The notes: generated from the sequence alone by a model not told the origin. Counted from the first letter of the stretch, positions 33,145 through 42,537 are shown. The stretch is 64,000 nucleotides of DNA from Streptomyces purpureus (GCF_014648195.1 NZ_BMQQ01000001.1:480750-544749); one strand, 5' to 3'. A program made the numbers and translations.

Positions 33145-34431
33145 GTGGCATACGCACGGAGCAGCTTGCGGGAGGCCCTGCGGGACTCCCGGCGCGAGAC
33201 CTGGGCCGTGCTCGACCGGTGGCGCAGGGATCCGGCCGTCGTCCAGACCGTACGTTCCACGGCCGCCGCGACGATCTCGTACGTCGTCGCGCTCGGCGCC
33301 GTCCGGAGCCCGGCCCCGCCCCTGACGGCCCCGCTGACCGCCCTCCTCGTCGTCCAGGTCACCCTCTACTCGACGCTCACCACCGGCATCCGGCGGGTCA
33401 ACTCCGTCGTCGTCGGCGTCCTGATCGCCATCGCCTTCAGCGCGCTGGTCGGGCTGACGTGGTGGAGCCTCGCGCTGATCATCCTCGCCTCGCTCGTGGT
33501 GGGCCGGATGGTCCGGGTGGACGAGTTCGTGCCCGAGGTCGCCATCAGCGCCATGCTCGTCCTCGGTGTCACCCAAGTGGCCGACACCGCCTGGGACAGG
33601 GTCCTGGAGACCCTGATCGGAGCGGTGGTGGGCCTGCTGTTCAACACCGTGCTCGCCCCGCCCGTCTGGGTGGGCCCGGCCGGAGAGTCGATCGAGGACC
33701 TCGCCCGCCGGATGCGGCAGCTCATGCTGAGCATCGGTGAGGAACTGAACAGCCCCACCCCCGTCGAGCGGGCCGCCGCCCGGCTCCACGAGGCCCGCCG
33801 CCTCGACAACGACGTCGCCGACGTGGACGCCGCCCTGCGGCAGGCCGAGGACAGCCTGCGCCTCAACCCCCGCGTCAAGGAGGGGCTGCTCCACCGCATC
33901 GTGCTCCGTACCGGCCTGGACACCCTGGAGATCTGCGCGGTCGTGCTGCGTGTGCTGGCCCGTACGCTCACCGACCTGGCCAAGGAACGCGGGCCGGTCG
34001 AGCGCTTCCCGCGCGAACTCGGCGTCGCCCTGGAGGAAACCCTCGGGCACCTCGCGGACACCCTCGTCAGCTTCGCCGTACTCGTCACCACACGGGTCAG
34101 CGAGAACGCCGACGAGGCCGAGGCCCGGCTGCACGGCGAACTCCAGGCAGCCCGGGCGAGCCGGGACAACACCGCGGCGCTGATGCTCGCCGTCGTCCAG
34201 CGCGAGCCGCGCCAGTGGCAGTTGTACGGGGCGCTGCTGACCGAGGTCGACCGGATCCTCGACGAACTCGACCTGGACCATCGCAGCCGCCGACTGATGG
34301 AGGAACTGGACCGCGCGACCCGTGAGCGCCGTGAGCGCCGCCGTCGGCGCCTGTCGGCCCTGCCCGCCCGGCTGCCCCGGGGGCGGGACGACAGGCGGCG
34401 CGAGGAGCGTCATGCGTCCGGAGACCGCTGA
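33145..34431 (+). CDS. FUSC / aromatic acid exporter family membrane protein
   Basis: 428 residues from a GTG at 33145. The N-terminal half has about six hydrophobic helices, including TISYVVALGAVRSPAPPLTA, LTALLVVQVTLYSTLTTGIR, VVVGVLIAIAFSALVGLTWW, LIILASLVVGRMV and LIGAVVGLLFNTVLAPPVWV. This is the FUSC/ArAE-type membrane module. The C-terminal half is long helical, probably coiled coil, and cytoplasmic (EDLARRMRQLMLSIGEELNS, then LHEARRLDNDVADVDAALRQ). It ends in a very basic tail. Such proteins export aromatic acids or act in the envelope. The MFS gene starts 20 bp later, so the two may be cotranscribed. Confidence 0.84.
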   Translation: MAYARSSLREALRDSRRETWAVLDRWRRDPAVVQTVRSTAAATISYVVALGAVRSPAPPLTAPLTALLVVQVTLYSTLTTGIRRVNSVVVGVLIAIAFSALVGLTWWSLALIILASLVVGRMVRVDEFVPEVAISAMLVLGVTQVADTAWDRVLETLIGAVVGLLFNTVLAPPVWVGPAGESIEDLARRMRQLMLSIGEELNSPTPVERAAARLHEARRLDNDVADVDAALRQAEDSLRLNPRVKEGLLHRIVLRTGLDTLEICAVVLRVLARTLTDLAKERGPVERFPRELGVALEETLGHLADTLVSFAVLVTTRVSENADEAEARLHGELQAARASRDNTAALMLAVVQREPRQWQLYGALLTEVDRILDELDLDHRSRRLMEELDRATRERRERRRRRLSALPARLPRGRDDRRREERHASGDR

Positions 34432-34451
34432 GGAAGGGACAGGGACACGGC

Positions 34452-35960
34452 ATGAGTTCAGCACCTTCAGCGGCGACGGGGACCGTCACCACGAAGGTCC
34501 CGGCCCGGCTCGACCGGCTGCCCTGGTCGCGCTGGCACTGGATGATCGTCATCGGCCTCGGCACCGTCTGGATCCTCGACGGTCTGGAGGTCACCGTCGT
34601 CGGCTCGATGGCCGGCCGCCTCTCCGAGGAGGGCAGCGGCCTGCCCGTCACCGACGCCCAGGTCACCGGCATCGCCGCGGCGCTGTACGTGGCGGGGGCC
34701 TGCTCCGGTGCGCTCTTCTTCGGATGGCTGACCGACCGCTACGGCCGCAAGAAGCTCTTCCTCGTCACCCTCGCGGTCTACCTCGCCGCGACCGCCCTGA
34801 CCGCGGTCTCGTACTCGGCCTGGTGGTTCTTCCTCTTCCGCTTCTTCACCGGTTTCGGCATCGGCGGCGAGTACGCGGCCATCAACTCCGCCATCGACGA
34901 GCTGATCCCGAGCAAGTACCGCGGCAGGGTGGACCTGATCATCAACGGCAGCTACTGGCTCGGTGCGGTCGGCGGCGCGCTGCTCTCCGTCGTCGCCCTG
35001 AACACCGACCTCTTCCCCAAGGACATCGGCTGGCGGCTCTCCTTCGGACTGGGCGTGGCCCTGGGGCTGGTGATCCTGCTGGTGCGCCGTCATGTGCCGG
35101 AGAGTCCGCGCTGGATGTTCATCCACGGCCGCTCGGAGGGCGCCGAGGAGCTTGTCGCCGGCGTCGAGCGGCGGATCGAGGAGGAGAAGGGCGTCACCCT
35201 GCCCGAGCCCGCCACCGCGATCACCATCCGGCAGCGCCGCGGCACCGGCTTCGTCGAGATCGGCCGCACGCTGATGCGCGCCTACCCCAAGCGGGCGGTG
35301 CTCGGCTTCTCCCTCTTCATCGGACAGGCCTTCCTCTACAACGCCATCACCTTCGGATTCGGCTCGATCCTGGTGACGTTCTTCGACGTGCCCACCGCCA
35401 GCACCGGCTACTTCTTCGCCGTCATCGCCTTCGGCAACTTCCTCGGCCCGCTGCTGCTCGGCCGGCTCTTCGACACGGTCGGCCGCCGGCCCATGATCGC
35501 GGGCACGTACATCCTCTCCGGGCTGCTGCTCTTCGGCACCGCCTGGCTCTTCGACAGCGGCCGGCTGGACGCCACGACGATGACGCTGTCCTGGTGCGCG
35601 GTGCTCTTCTTCGCGTCGGCCGGCGCCAGCTCCGCGTACCTCACCGTGAGCGAGATCTTCCCGATGGAGACCAGGGCGATGGCCATCGCCTTCTTCTACG
35701 CCACCGGCACGGCGGCCGGCGGCATCTCGGGTCCGCTGCTCTTCGCCGGCCTCACCGAGAGCGGGGTCGTCTCCGACGCGGTCCTGGCCTTCTCCATCGG
35801 CGCGGCCCTGATGGTCGCGGCCGGACTGGTCGCGCTGTTCTTCGCGGTGGCGGCCGAGGGGAAGGCGCTGGAGGAGATCGCCCGGCCCCTGTCGCAGACG
35901 CGGGAGGAGGGGGAGGCGGCGGCCACCGCGGGCCCGACCGAACCGGCCACCACGAGCTGA
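34452..35960 (+). CDS. MFS transporter, sugar-porter-like
   Basis: 502 residues from the ATG at 34452. Twelve membrane helices with the MFS motif A after helix 2 (GWLTDRYGRKKLFLVTLAVY), its repeat after helix 8 (GRLFDTVGRRPMIAG), and the PESPRWMFIHGRSEGAEELV segment with the central loop typical of the sugar (and other) transporter family. FRFFTGFGIGGEYAAINSAI is the helix 4-5 signature of this group, often carriers of aromatic acids or metabolites. Substrate is not decidable. It follows the FUSC gene closely; a combined uptake/export role is possible. A strong terminator lies at 36003-36054. Confidence 0.9.
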   Translation: MSSAPSAATGTVTTKVPARLDRLPWSRWHWMIVIGLGTVWILDGLEVTVVGSMAGRLSEEGSGLPVTDAQVTGIAAALYVAGACSGALFFGWLTDRYGRKKLFLVTLAVYLAATALTAVSYSAWWFFLFRFFTGFGIGGEYAAINSAIDELIPSKYRGRVDLIINGSYWLGAVGGALLSVVALNTDLFPKDIGWRLSFGLGVALGLVILLVRRHVPESPRWMFIHGRSEGAEELVAGVERRIEEEKGVTLPEPATAITIRQRRGTGFVEIGRTLMRAYPKRAVLGFSLFIGQAFLYNAITFGFGSILVTFFDVPTASTGYFFAVIAFGNFLGPLLLGRLFDTVGRRPMIAGTYILSGLLLFGTAWLFDSGRLDATTMTLSWCAVLFFASAGASSAYLTVSEIFPMETRAMAIAFFYATGTAAGGISGPLLFAGLTESGVVSDAVLAFSIGAALMVAAGLVALFFAVAAEGKALEEIARPLSQTREEGEAAATAGPTEPATTS

Positions 35961-36002
35961 CCGCACGGGCCGGGGCGGGCCAGGTGTGACCGGCGGCATG
36001 AG

Positions 36003-36054
36003 CCGGCCACGCCGCGGGCACGGGCGGCCCGTGAAGGGGCCGCGGCGTGGCCGG
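36003..36054 (+). terminator. Strong terminator after MFS gene
   Basis: A perfect 15-bp inverted repeat (36003-36017 with 36040-36054) encloses a smaller CACGGGC/GCCCGTG stem. It lies 43 bp after the MFS stop and ahead of the phospholipase D gene. Confidence 0.82.
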
Positions 36055-36185
36055 AATTGTCGGCAGGCGCGCCGACCATGCCGTACGGGCTGGTAGCTTC
36101 CGGTATTTGATCTTGGTCCGTGCTCGGGGGAACGAACGACGGACCCGATCAGCGCATCCGACCACCCCGCACACAAGGAAGCCTC

Positions 36186-37838
36186 TTGATACGCGCCGCC
36201 CGCACGACCACCACGGCCCTCGCGCTCGCCGTGGCCCTGCTCCCCGCCGCCCCGGCCGTCGCCGACCACGACCCGGCCGCCGCGCGCACCACCACCGCCA
36301 CTTCCGCCACTCCTCACCTCGACGCCGTCGAGCAGACTTTGCGTCAGGTCTCGCCTGGCCTCGAAGGCCCGGTCTGGGAGCGCACCGACGGCAACCAGCT
36401 CGACGCCTCCACTCCGGGCGGCGCCGACTGGCTGATCCAGACCCCGGGCTGCTGGGGCGACGCGACGTGCGCCGACCGCCCCGGCACCCGGCGGCTTCTC
36501 GCCAAGACGACGGAGGACATCGCGCGGGCCAGACGCAGCGTCGACATCTCCACCCTGGCACCCTTCCCCGACGGCGCGTTCCAGGACGCGATCGTGGCCG
36601 GCCTTAAGGCCTCGGCCGAGGCCGGCAACCGGCTGGAGGTACGGATCCTGGTCGGCGCGGCGCCGATCTACCACGCGAACGTCCGCCCCTCGGCGTACCG
36701 CGACGAACTCGTCACCAAGCTCGGCCCGGCGGCGCGCAGCATCACCCTCAACGTCGCCTCGGCCACCACCTCGAAGACGGCCTTCTCCTGGAACCACTCC
36801 AAGCTGCTGGTGGTCGACGGAACGTCCGTGATGACCGGCGGCATCAACAGCTGGAAGAAGGACTACCTCGACACCGCCCACCCGGTCGCCGACGTCAACC
36901 TCGCGCTGACCGGTCCCGCCGCCGCGTCGGCTTCGAAGTACCTCGACACGCTGTGGGACTGGACCTGCCGCAACAAGAACAACTGGGCCAGCGTCTGGTT
37001 CGCCGCGTCCAACGGCGCCGACTGCAAGCCCACCCTCCCGCGCGACCAGGCGGTCACCGGCCGGGCAGCCGGTGGCGCCTCCGGTGGCGGCCAGGGAGTC
37101 CCGGTCATCGCCGTCGGCGGTCTCGGCGTAGGCATCCGCGAGAGCGACCCCACCTCCCCCTTCCGCCCCACCCTCCCCACCGCGTCCGACACCAAGTGCG
37201 TGGTCGGCCTGCCCGACCGGACGAACGCCGACCGCGACTACGACACCGTCAACCCGGAGGAGAGCGCCCTGCGCACGCTCGTCGCCTCCGCCCGCGGCCA
37301 CATCGAGATCTCCCAGCAGGACATGAACGCGACCTGCCCGCCGCTGCCCCGCTACGACATCCGCCTCTACGACGCCCTCGCCGACCGGCTCGCCGCCGGC
37401 GTCAAGGTCCGTATCGTCGTCAGTGACCCGGCCAACCGCGGGGCCGTGGGCAGCGGCGGCGGCTACTCCCAGATCAAGTCGCTCAACGAGATCAGCGACG
37501 TCCTGCGCGGCCGCCTCACCGCGCTCACCGGCGACCGCGGGCGCGCCCAGGCCGCCCTGTGCTCCGGCCTCCAGCTGGCCAGCTTCCGCAGCGCGCAGAG
37601 CCCGACCTGGGCCGACGGTCACCCCTACGCCCAGCACCACAAGCTGGTCTCCGTCGACGGCTCCGCCTTCTACATCGGCTCCAAGAACCTGTACCCGGCC
37701 TGGCTCCAGGACTTCGGATACGTCGTGCAGAGCCCGGCGGCCGCCCAGCAGCTGACCGACGGTCTGCTCGCCCCGCAGTGGCAGTACTCCAGGGCCACGG
37801 CCACGTACGACTACGAGCGCCGCATCTGCCAGGCCTGA
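36186..37838 (+). CDS. pld: Secreted phospholipase D
   Basis: 550 residues from a TTG at 36186, with AAGGAAG at 36175-36181; upstream in-frame residues are not signal-like. Signal peptide residues 1-27 ([20 protein letters not shown]). Both HKD motifs are present: HSKLLVVDG (H204, K206, D211) and HHKLVSVDG (H484, K486, D491). Near-identical family blocks include [39 protein letters not shown] and [20 protein letters not shown]. This is the Streptomyces phospholipase D family, which cleaves phosphatidylcholine and catalyses transphosphatidylation outside the cell. The gene is monocistronic with its own terminator. Confidence 0.94.
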   Translation: MIRAARTTTTALALAVALLPAAPAVADHDPAAARTTTATSATPHLDAVEQTLRQVSPGLEGPVWERTDGNQLDASTPGGADWLIQTPGCWGDATCADRPGTRRLLAKTTEDIARARRSVDISTLAPFPDGAFQDAIVAGLKASAEAGNRLEVRILVGAAPIYHANVRPSAYRDELVTKLGPAARSITLNVASATTSKTAFSWNHSKLLVVDGTSVMTGGINSWKKDYLDTAHPVADVNLALTGPAAASASKYLDTLWDWTCRNKNNWASVWFAASNGADCKPTLPRDQAVTGRAAGGASGGGQGVPVIAVGGLGVGIRESDPTSPFRPTLPTASDTKCVVGLPDRTNADRDYDTVNPEESALRTLVASARGHIEISQQDMNATCPPLPRYDIRLYDALADRLAAGVKVRIVVSDPANRGAVGSGGGYSQIKSLNEISDVLRGRLTALTGDRGRAQAALCSGLQLASFRSAQSPTWADGHPYAQHHKLVSVDGSAFYIGSKNLYPAWLQDFGYVVQSPAAAQQLTDGLLAPQWQYSRATATYDYERRICQA

Positions 37839-37845
37839 CGGCCTT

Positions 37846-37872
37846 CCCCGGCCCGCATCCGGCGGGCCGGGG
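37846..37872 (+). terminator. Terminator after phospholipase D gene
   Basis: A perfect 11-bp inverted repeat (37846-37856 with 37862-37872, 5-nt loop) begins 8 bp after the phospholipase D stop. A typical GC-rich actinomycete terminator. Confidence 0.8.
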
Positions 37873-37986
37873 ACCCCCGTTCCAGGCGCTTCCCGGCGGC
37901 GCGCCGAGACGCAGCGGAATGTACGAAGAGTGACAACTTCGGATCGTATTCTCACGGAAAGTGAGATGCCGATCCGAGGAGACACC

Positions 37987-38547
37987 GTGCCCGGTCCGTC
38001 CGCCCTGTCCGCCGCCGCACAGAGCACGCGCCTTCTGGAGCTGCTCGCCGGTCTCGACCCCCGTATCTGGGACATTCTGAACCCCCGTCAGCCGGTCCTC
38101 GTCGCCGGGGCCGTGGCCTCGGCCCGGATGCGGAGCGACGGCCGGGAAGGCGGCGGGGAGGCCGAACTCAATCCCCAGCCGCTGCCGCCCGCGGAGGCGC
38201 TGCGCCTCGCCGTCCTCGGCACGGCCAACGCCGTCGCCGAGGCGACGATCGCGGCCAGCCTGTCCGGAGCCGAGCCGCACGCCATCCTGCGGGAGGTCGG
38301 CGACGACATCTGCCCCACCCCGCCGCACTTCCCCTGGCCCAGAAGGTGGCCGGTCCCGCCGCAACTCCACGCGCGGTACGCCGCCGACGGCGCGACCGTC
38401 GCCCCGTCGATCCAGGCCCTGTACGCCCTGGTCTTCCAGGGCTACGCCGACCGCACCACGGACGACGGCCTGGCCAAGGCCTTCGGCCAGCTTGCCGACC
38501 GCATCCTCGACGAGGCGCTGAAGGCCACGGACGGGGCCATCCGCTGA
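37987..38547 (+). CDS. Hypothetical protein
   Basis: 186 residues from a GTG at 37987, chosen because GAGGAG lies six bases upstream; the frame is open to an earlier GTG at 37930. The upstream TGACAA (about 37931) and TGAGAT (about 37961) could be a promoter, which also argues for the later start. The protein is soluble, helical and alanine-rich, with ELNPQPLPPAEALRLAVLGT, a proline-rich middle (ICPTPPHFPWPRRWPVPPQL) and a helical end. No family recognised. It is followed immediately by a short epimerase-type remnant. Confidence 0.68.
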   Translation: MPGPSALSAAAQSTRLLELLAGLDPRIWDILNPRQPVLVAGAVASARMRSDGREGGGEAELNPQPLPPAEALRLAVLGTANAVAEATIAASLSGAEPHAILREVGDDICPTPPHFPWPRRWPVPPQLHARYAADGATVAPSIQALYALVFQGYADRTTDDGLAKAFGQLADRILDEALKATDGAIR

Positions 38548-38706
38548 TTGGCCGCCGCCGCGATCCTGGACGTGACCGGCGGTGACGTCAACGACGAGCT
38601 GCTCGCCGTACGCGACACGGTGCCCCGTATCACCGGTGCCCCCGCGCGCACGTTCCGGCAATGGGCCGCGGAGAACGCCCACCGCATGGCGGACACCGGA
38701 AACTGA
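38548..38706 (+). pseudogene. Remnant of an NAD(P)-binding NmrA/epimerase-type protein
   Basis: An in-frame fragment of about 52 codons follows the previous stop directly. It reads VTGGDVNDELLAVRDTVPRI then TGAPARTFRQWAAENAHRMA, the usual C-terminal end of NmrA-like or NAD-dependent epimerase/dehydratase proteins (TGRPPRTFxxWAxEN pattern). The Rossmann part is absent. It looks like the tail left after a deletion that joined the unknown gene upstream. Independent translation is doubtful: the start would be TTG without a ribosome site. Confidence 0.55.
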
Positions 38707-38724
38707 CGCGGGGGCACGCCCGGG

Positions 38725-39930
38725 TCAGGGCCGGAGCAGGGCGCAGACGAACTCCTCCTGGACCGCCCGGGCCTTGGCGAGCAGCTTGGGGTCGAGCGTG
38801 AGCTGGCTGTTGACGCTGAAGGTCAGGGAGCGGCTGCCGTCCCTGGTGGCGGCGGCGAACTGGGTGTAGCCGGGGAAGTTGCCGGTGTGGCCGTAGACCG
38901 GGCCGCACCGCGTGGTGTAGCGGAAGATGCCCAGTCCGGCGTCGTTGGCTCCCGGCCCGGCCGGCTCCGAGGCGCCGCCGGGGACGAAGGTCAGCTGCTG
39001 CCGGTGGGTCTTCTTGGAGACCAGCTTGCCGCCCGCGTAGCCGCGGATGAAGAGGTTCAGGTCCCTCGGGGTGGAGACGATGCCGCCGGACGCCCACACG
39101 CCCGACGCGCTGATCAGTTCACTGACGTCCTCCGGCGGGTCGGGCGGCTCGACCGCGTAGCCGCGCAGATAGGGCTCGGCCAGCGCCCAGCCCGACGGGA
39201 GGCTGGTGCGCTTGAGGCCGAGGGGGTGGTACACGAGCTCCTTGAGGAGGTCCTCGTAGCTGCGCCCGGTGACGGCCTCGGCCATGAGGGCGACGGCGAT
39301 GTTGTCGGAGTTGGAGTACTGGTAGCGCGAGCCCGGATCGAAGAGCAGCTGCTGGTCGGCGACGAAACCGATCAGGCGGCGGGAGTCGAACTGGTGGCGG
39401 ATGTCGGCGGTGAGGTACGCGAGGAAGGCGCGGTCCTGGCTGAAGTCGGGCAGTCCGCTGGTGTGGTTCAGCAGCTGACGCAAGGTCACGGCATGCCAAG
39501 CGGCCGGCTGTGCGGGCAGGACCTCGCCGATGGTGGAGTCGAGCCGGATGCGCCGCTCGTCGACCAGCCGCAGGGCGACGGCGCTGCTGAAGGCCTTCGC
39601 GACGCTGGCGATCCGCATGTGGTCGGTGGCCTGCGGGTCCCGTCCGGTGGCCAGGTTGCCGGACCCGGCGTCCACGATCTGGCGCTGTCCCTGTCCCCGG
39701 TCGAGGACGGCGATCGCCCCGGGCGGTCCTCCAGGGCTGTCGACGAGTTCCTGAAGCAGCTGCTGGAGCTTCGCGTCCGGCGCCGGTGGCTCGGCGGTCC
39801 GTACGCGCTGCGGGCTCTGGCCGGCCTGGGCCGCCGGGACGAGGCCGCCGACCGCCGCCGCGGCGGCCAGCGCGGCGACGGCGAGGCGCAGCCGGGAACG
39901 GCGACGGGATCGGGACGGGAGTGTACGCAC
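38725..39930 (-). CDS. Secreted serine hydrolase, DD-carboxypeptidase / beta-lactamase-like
   Basis: 401 residues from a GTG at 39930, preceded by CAGGAGG at six-base spacing. A basic N-terminus and hydrophobic helix (residues 10-35) form a signal peptide. The catalytic domain has S109-V-A-K112 (SxxK), Y206-S-N208 (YxN) and H349-T-G351 (HTG), the triad of class C beta-lactamase/DD-peptidase relatives. NHTSGLPDF and STPRDLNLFIRGYAGGKL are other family marks. It probably acts on wall peptides outside the membrane, or as an esterase. Divergent from the small membrane gene at 40126. Confidence 0.88.
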   Translation of the reverse strand: MRTLPSRSRRRSRLRLAVAALAAAAAVGGLVPAAQAGQSPQRVRTAEPPAPDAKLQQLLQELVDSPGGPPGAIAVLDRGQGQRQIVDAGSGNLATGRDPQATDHMRIASVAKAFSSAVALRLVDERRIRLDSTIGEVLPAQPAAWHAVTLRQLLNHTSGLPDFSQDRAFLAYLTADIRHQFDSRRLIGFVADQQLLFDPGSRYQYSNSDNIAVALMAEAVTGRSYEDLLKELVYHPLGLKRTSLPSGWALAEPYLRGYAVEPPDPPEDVSELISASGVWASGGIVSTPRDLNLFIRGYAGGKLVSKKTHRQQLTFVPGGASEPAGPGANDAGLGIFRYTTRCGPVYGHTGNFPGYTQFAAATRDGSRSLTFSVNSQLTLDPKLLAKARAVQEEFVCALLRP

Positions 39931-40125
39931 GGGCAACCTCCTGGGGGCGCTGGCCGGGCGAGACGCCGGCCGCCGGTTCGTGCGACTCAGCATCGGCCCG
40001 GCGGGCCGCGGCCGCCTTGGCGGTGCGCCATCCGGCCGAGGACCGTCCCTCTCGAACGCCGGTGGCGGGCACATGAGTACGGGTACTCATGTGCCGGCCC
40101 CGCGCCCCTGGCGAGGATGAGCGGT

Positions 40126-40548
40126 ATGAACCTGCCCGTCGCACCACCCGCCTTCGACGCCACCGCCGGCGCCAGGTCCCGCGCCGGCCGGGGCGTCGAC
40201 ATCGCCGCCGGCTGCGGCCTGGTGTTCCTCGAACTGATCGCCCTGGTGCTGATCGCCGGAGCGTGGTTCATGTCCGGCTTCACCCTCGACCCCCAGGACG
40301 ATGTCGAAGCCGATCCCCTGGGGGTCTATCTGGGCGTCGCCGGGGGAGTCGGTGTCCTGGCGGTCGTCGCCGCCGCGTTCGCCGCCCGGGCCGGAGCGAT
40401 GGTGACCGTCGTCAGCCAGGGCGTCATGGCCGCGCTGATCGCCGCCCTCGTCTTCGGCGGAGCCGTCCTGCAGAACCACGAGGACAACCGGGAGCCGCCC
40501 CGGAACGCGTGCGCCGACTCCCCCTCCGCCCCGTGGTGCAACGGCTGA
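40126..40548 (+). CDS. Small membrane protein, DUF6234-like
   Basis: 140 residues from the ATG at 40126; GAGG at 40113-40116 favours it over the ATG nine bases earlier. Three hydrophobic helices (about 24-48, 66-85, 92-112), then a short acidic and cysteine-containing tail (ACADSPSAPWCNG). The start MNLPVAPPAFDATAGARSRA then GRGVDIAAGCGLVFLELIAL resembles what I remember as DUF6234. Role unknown. A weak hairpin follows at 40561-40577. Confidence 0.65.
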   Translation: MNLPVAPPAFDATAGARSRAGRGVDIAAGCGLVFLELIALVLIAGAWFMSGFTLDPQDDVEADPLGVYLGVAGGVGVLAVVAAAFAARAGAMVTVVSQGVMAALIAALVFGGAVLQNHEDNREPPRNACADSPSAPWCNG

Positions 40549-40560
40549 CCGCACGGCCCG

Positions 40561-40577
40561 CCCCGCTCCTGGCGGGG
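40561..40577 (+). terminator. Short hairpin after small membrane gene
   Basis: CCCCGC (40561-40566) pairs with GCGGGG (40572-40577) over a 5-nt loop, 13 bp after the stop at 40548. Confidence 0.45.
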
Positions 40578-40691
40578 CCCCCTCCCCGTACGGGTGAAAG
40601 GCGGACCGGCGTACCGGCTTTTGGCCTTCCGCGGATCCGCCCATGGCGGAGACTCAGGTCCGGCCAAGCCCTGATGCCCACGGAGGCGAGC

Positions 40692-40835
40692 ATGCCCTTC
40701 GACCCGACCGACCCCGACACCTTCGACGACCTCGACGACGTGCTGTACGCCTCCGACTTCGCCGTCGAAGCCCCGGAGACCGACCGCGTCGAACAGGCCC
40801 AGGTCGTGGAGTTGAACGACGACGACTACCGCTGA
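40692..40835 (+). CDS. Very small acidic protein
   Basis: 47 residues from the ATG at 40692, with GGAGG at 40682-40686; an ATG at 40674 would add six residues. The protein is strongly acidic, starts MPFDPTDPDTFDDLDDVLYA and ends VVELNDDDYR. There is no cysteine, signal peptide or membrane segment. The ribosome site and codon usage support translation. Function unknown. I considered a peptide natural-product precursor but see no modifying enzyme nearby. Its end overlaps the convergent ASCH gene by ten bases. Confidence 0.55.
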   Translation: MPFDPTDPDTFDDLDDVLYASDFAVEAPETDRVEQAQVVELNDDDYR

Positions 40836-41248
40836 GGCGGCGCGTCGTCCCCGGCCCCGTCGACCAGCCGGAAGGAGACGAGGACGACGGGGCTGTCGTC
40901 GTCGACCGGCGTCCCCGTCCGCTGCCAGTACCGGCGGTGGGCGGAGCGCCAGTGCTCGACGGAGGTGAAGCCCTCCCCCTCGGCCTGCGCGAACTCCCAC
41001 GAAACCTCGGCGAACGGCACTGTCTCCACCCCGGTGACGGCGACCGTCGCGGCGACCCGCCCGTCGTTCCCGAGCACCGCGAGCCGTTCACCGACGTACT
41101 CCAGCCCCTCGGTCTCCAACTGGTACTCCTCCAGCGTCCCGGCGGTCGCGGTCTTCACCCCCGCCACCACCAGCGCGGTGAGCTCCTCCCGCATGGCACC
41201 GGGCGTACCCAGCTCCAAGGTCCGCATTCCGTCGACGCGAGGCCACAT
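40826..41248 (-). CDS. ASCH-domain protein
   Basis: 140 residues from the ATG at 41248 with AAGGA upstream; an internal ATG at 41227 is possible. The ASCH/PUA-like signature is present: LELGTPGAMREELTALVVAG with VKTATAGTLEEYQLE (the G-x-K-x-x-T core) and the final EFAQAEGEGFTSVEHWRSAH segment. ASCH domains bind RNA or modified nucleotides, and some hydrolyse N4-acetylcytidine. A close match to the E. coli YqfB/ASCH enzymes cannot be asserted. The gene overlaps the acidic small gene tail to tail. Confidence 0.85.
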   Translation of the reverse strand: MWPRVDGMRTLELGTPGAMREELTALVVAGVKTATAGTLEEYQLETEGLEYVGERLAVLGNDGRVAATVAVTGVETVPFAEVSWEFAQAEGEGFTSVEHWRSAHRRYWQRTGTPVDDDSPVVLVSFRLVDGAGDDAPPQR

Positions 41249-41322
41249 GAGGCCCGTCCTTTCGCTCTTCTGTCCGAGCCTCCATGGTCCTACGGGGCGC
41301 AGGCACGCCCGCCGCCCCCCTG

Positions 41323-42537
41323 CTACAACTCCGCGTTCTGCCTGCGGGCGTGCAGGGTGCGGGCCACCCGGGGGCCCAGCCAGCGCTTGAGGCGGCGCAG
41401 GGAGTCGAGGCGGGTCGTCGCCTGGTCGAGGTGGTAGTAGAGCTGCGGCGGGACGTACGGCAGCAGGGGGGAGTGGCGCTGGCCGAGGAGGGCGAACATC
41501 TGGGGTGGGGACAGGCGGATGTAGCGGGGGAGGTTCTCGTACCACTGGGCGCTGTGGCGTGCCGCGCTCTGGACGGGCAGCAGGGCCGCGCGGCGCTGCC
41601 GTTCGTAGCGGGCCAGGGCCGTGGAGGTGTCCGGCGCGGTGTGCAGGGCGTCGGTGAGGCAGATCGCGTCCTCCAGGGCCAGGGTGGTGCCCGCGCCGAT
41701 GGAGTAGTGGGTGGTGTGGGCCGCGTCGCCGAGCAGGACGAGGTTGTCGCGGTACCAGCTGCGGTTGGTGAGCGTACGGAAGTTCAGCCACTGCGCGCTG
41801 CCGTCCGCGCTGGACCGGCCGATCAGCGGGTGGCCGTCGAGGATGTCGGCGAACAGTTTCTCCAGCAGGCCAAGGCCGTCGGCCTCGTTCGTCCGGTCGA
41901 GCCCGAGGCCCGTCCAGGTCGCGGGTGAGCACTCCACGACACAGGTGCTGTGGTCCGCGCCGAAGCGGTAGGCGTAGCACCAGATCCAGCCGTGCTCGGT
42001 CTCCACGAAGGAGAAGGTGAAGGAGTCGAAGACGCGGGTCGTGCCCAGCCAGATGTACGGGTTGCGGCCGACCGCGACCCGGGTCCCGAAGTGGTCGGCG
42101 TACCGCTCGCGCAGCCCGCTGTGGACCCCGTCGGCGGCCACCACCAGATCGGCGTCCGGGAGCTCGGCGCCGGGGAGCAGCTCCCGCTCGAACTCCACCC
42201 GTACGCCGAGCGCCTCGGCCCGCCGGGTGAGCACCTCCAGCAGCTGCCGGCGGCCGATCCCGAAGCCTTCGTCGCCGTGGTGCACGGTCCGCTCGCCCCG
42301 TACGTGCGCGACCCCGTCGCTCCAGCGGACCGAGCCGTCCGCGATCGCCCGCGCGGACTCCGGGTCGTACGCCTGGAGCCGGTCGAGCAGGCCCGCCCAG
42401 TACGTCACTCCCCAGCCGTACGTGGATCCGGCCGGATTGCGTTCGAGGACGGTGATGTCGTGGGACGGGTCCCGCAGCTTCATCAGGATCGAGAAGTACA
42501 GGCCGGCGGGCCCGCCGCCGACGCAGGCGACCTTCAC
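41323..42537 (-). CDS. FAD-dependent monooxygenase, anthraniloyl-CoA-monooxygenase-like N-domain
   Basis: 404 residues from a GTG at 42537 with a GGGAG site. The dinucleotide-binding motif GGGPAG is at residues 6-11. A DG motif (VVAADGVHSGLRERYADHFG) and GD motif (LVLLGDAAHTTHYSIGAGTT) mark class A flavin monooxygenases. The start VKVACVGGGPAGLYFSILMK and TVLERNPAGSTYGWGVTYWA resemble the hydroxylase half of anthraniloyl- or salicylyl-CoA monooxygenases. The reductase half is absent. The aromatic substrate is unknown. It lies beside the ABC transporter but on the opposite strand. Confidence 0.88.
   Translation of the reverse strand: MKVACVGGGPAGLYFSILMKLRDPSHDITVLERNPAGSTYGWGVTYWAGLLDRLQAYDPESARAIADGSVRWSDGVAHVRGERTVHHGDEGFGIGRRQLLEVLTRRAEALGVRVEFERELLPGAELPDADLVVAADGVHSGLRERYADHFGTRVAVGRNPYIWLGTTRVFDSFTFSFVETEHGWIWCYAYRFGADHSTCVVECSPATWTGLGLDRTNEADGLGLLEKLFADILDGHPLIGRSSADGSAQWLNFRTLTNRSWYRDNLVLLGDAAHTTHYSIGAGTTLALEDAICLTDALHTAPDTSTALARYERQRRAALLPVQSAARHSAQWYENLPRYIRLSPPQMFALLGQRHSPLLPYVPPQLYYHLDQATTRLDSLRRLKRWLGPRVARTLHARRQNAEL

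Noticed and set aside
34467..38075. 1202-codon open frame on the minus strand
   Set aside because: It lies opposite the MFS and phospholipase D genes, whose families, signal peptide and motifs are unmistakable. The minus frame is low-complexity Arg/Gly/Ala with no motif, a GC-rich shadow.
40692..40835. Ribosomally made peptide natural-product precursor
   Set aside because: No cysteine, no Ser/Thr-rich core, and no modifying enzyme gene adjacent.
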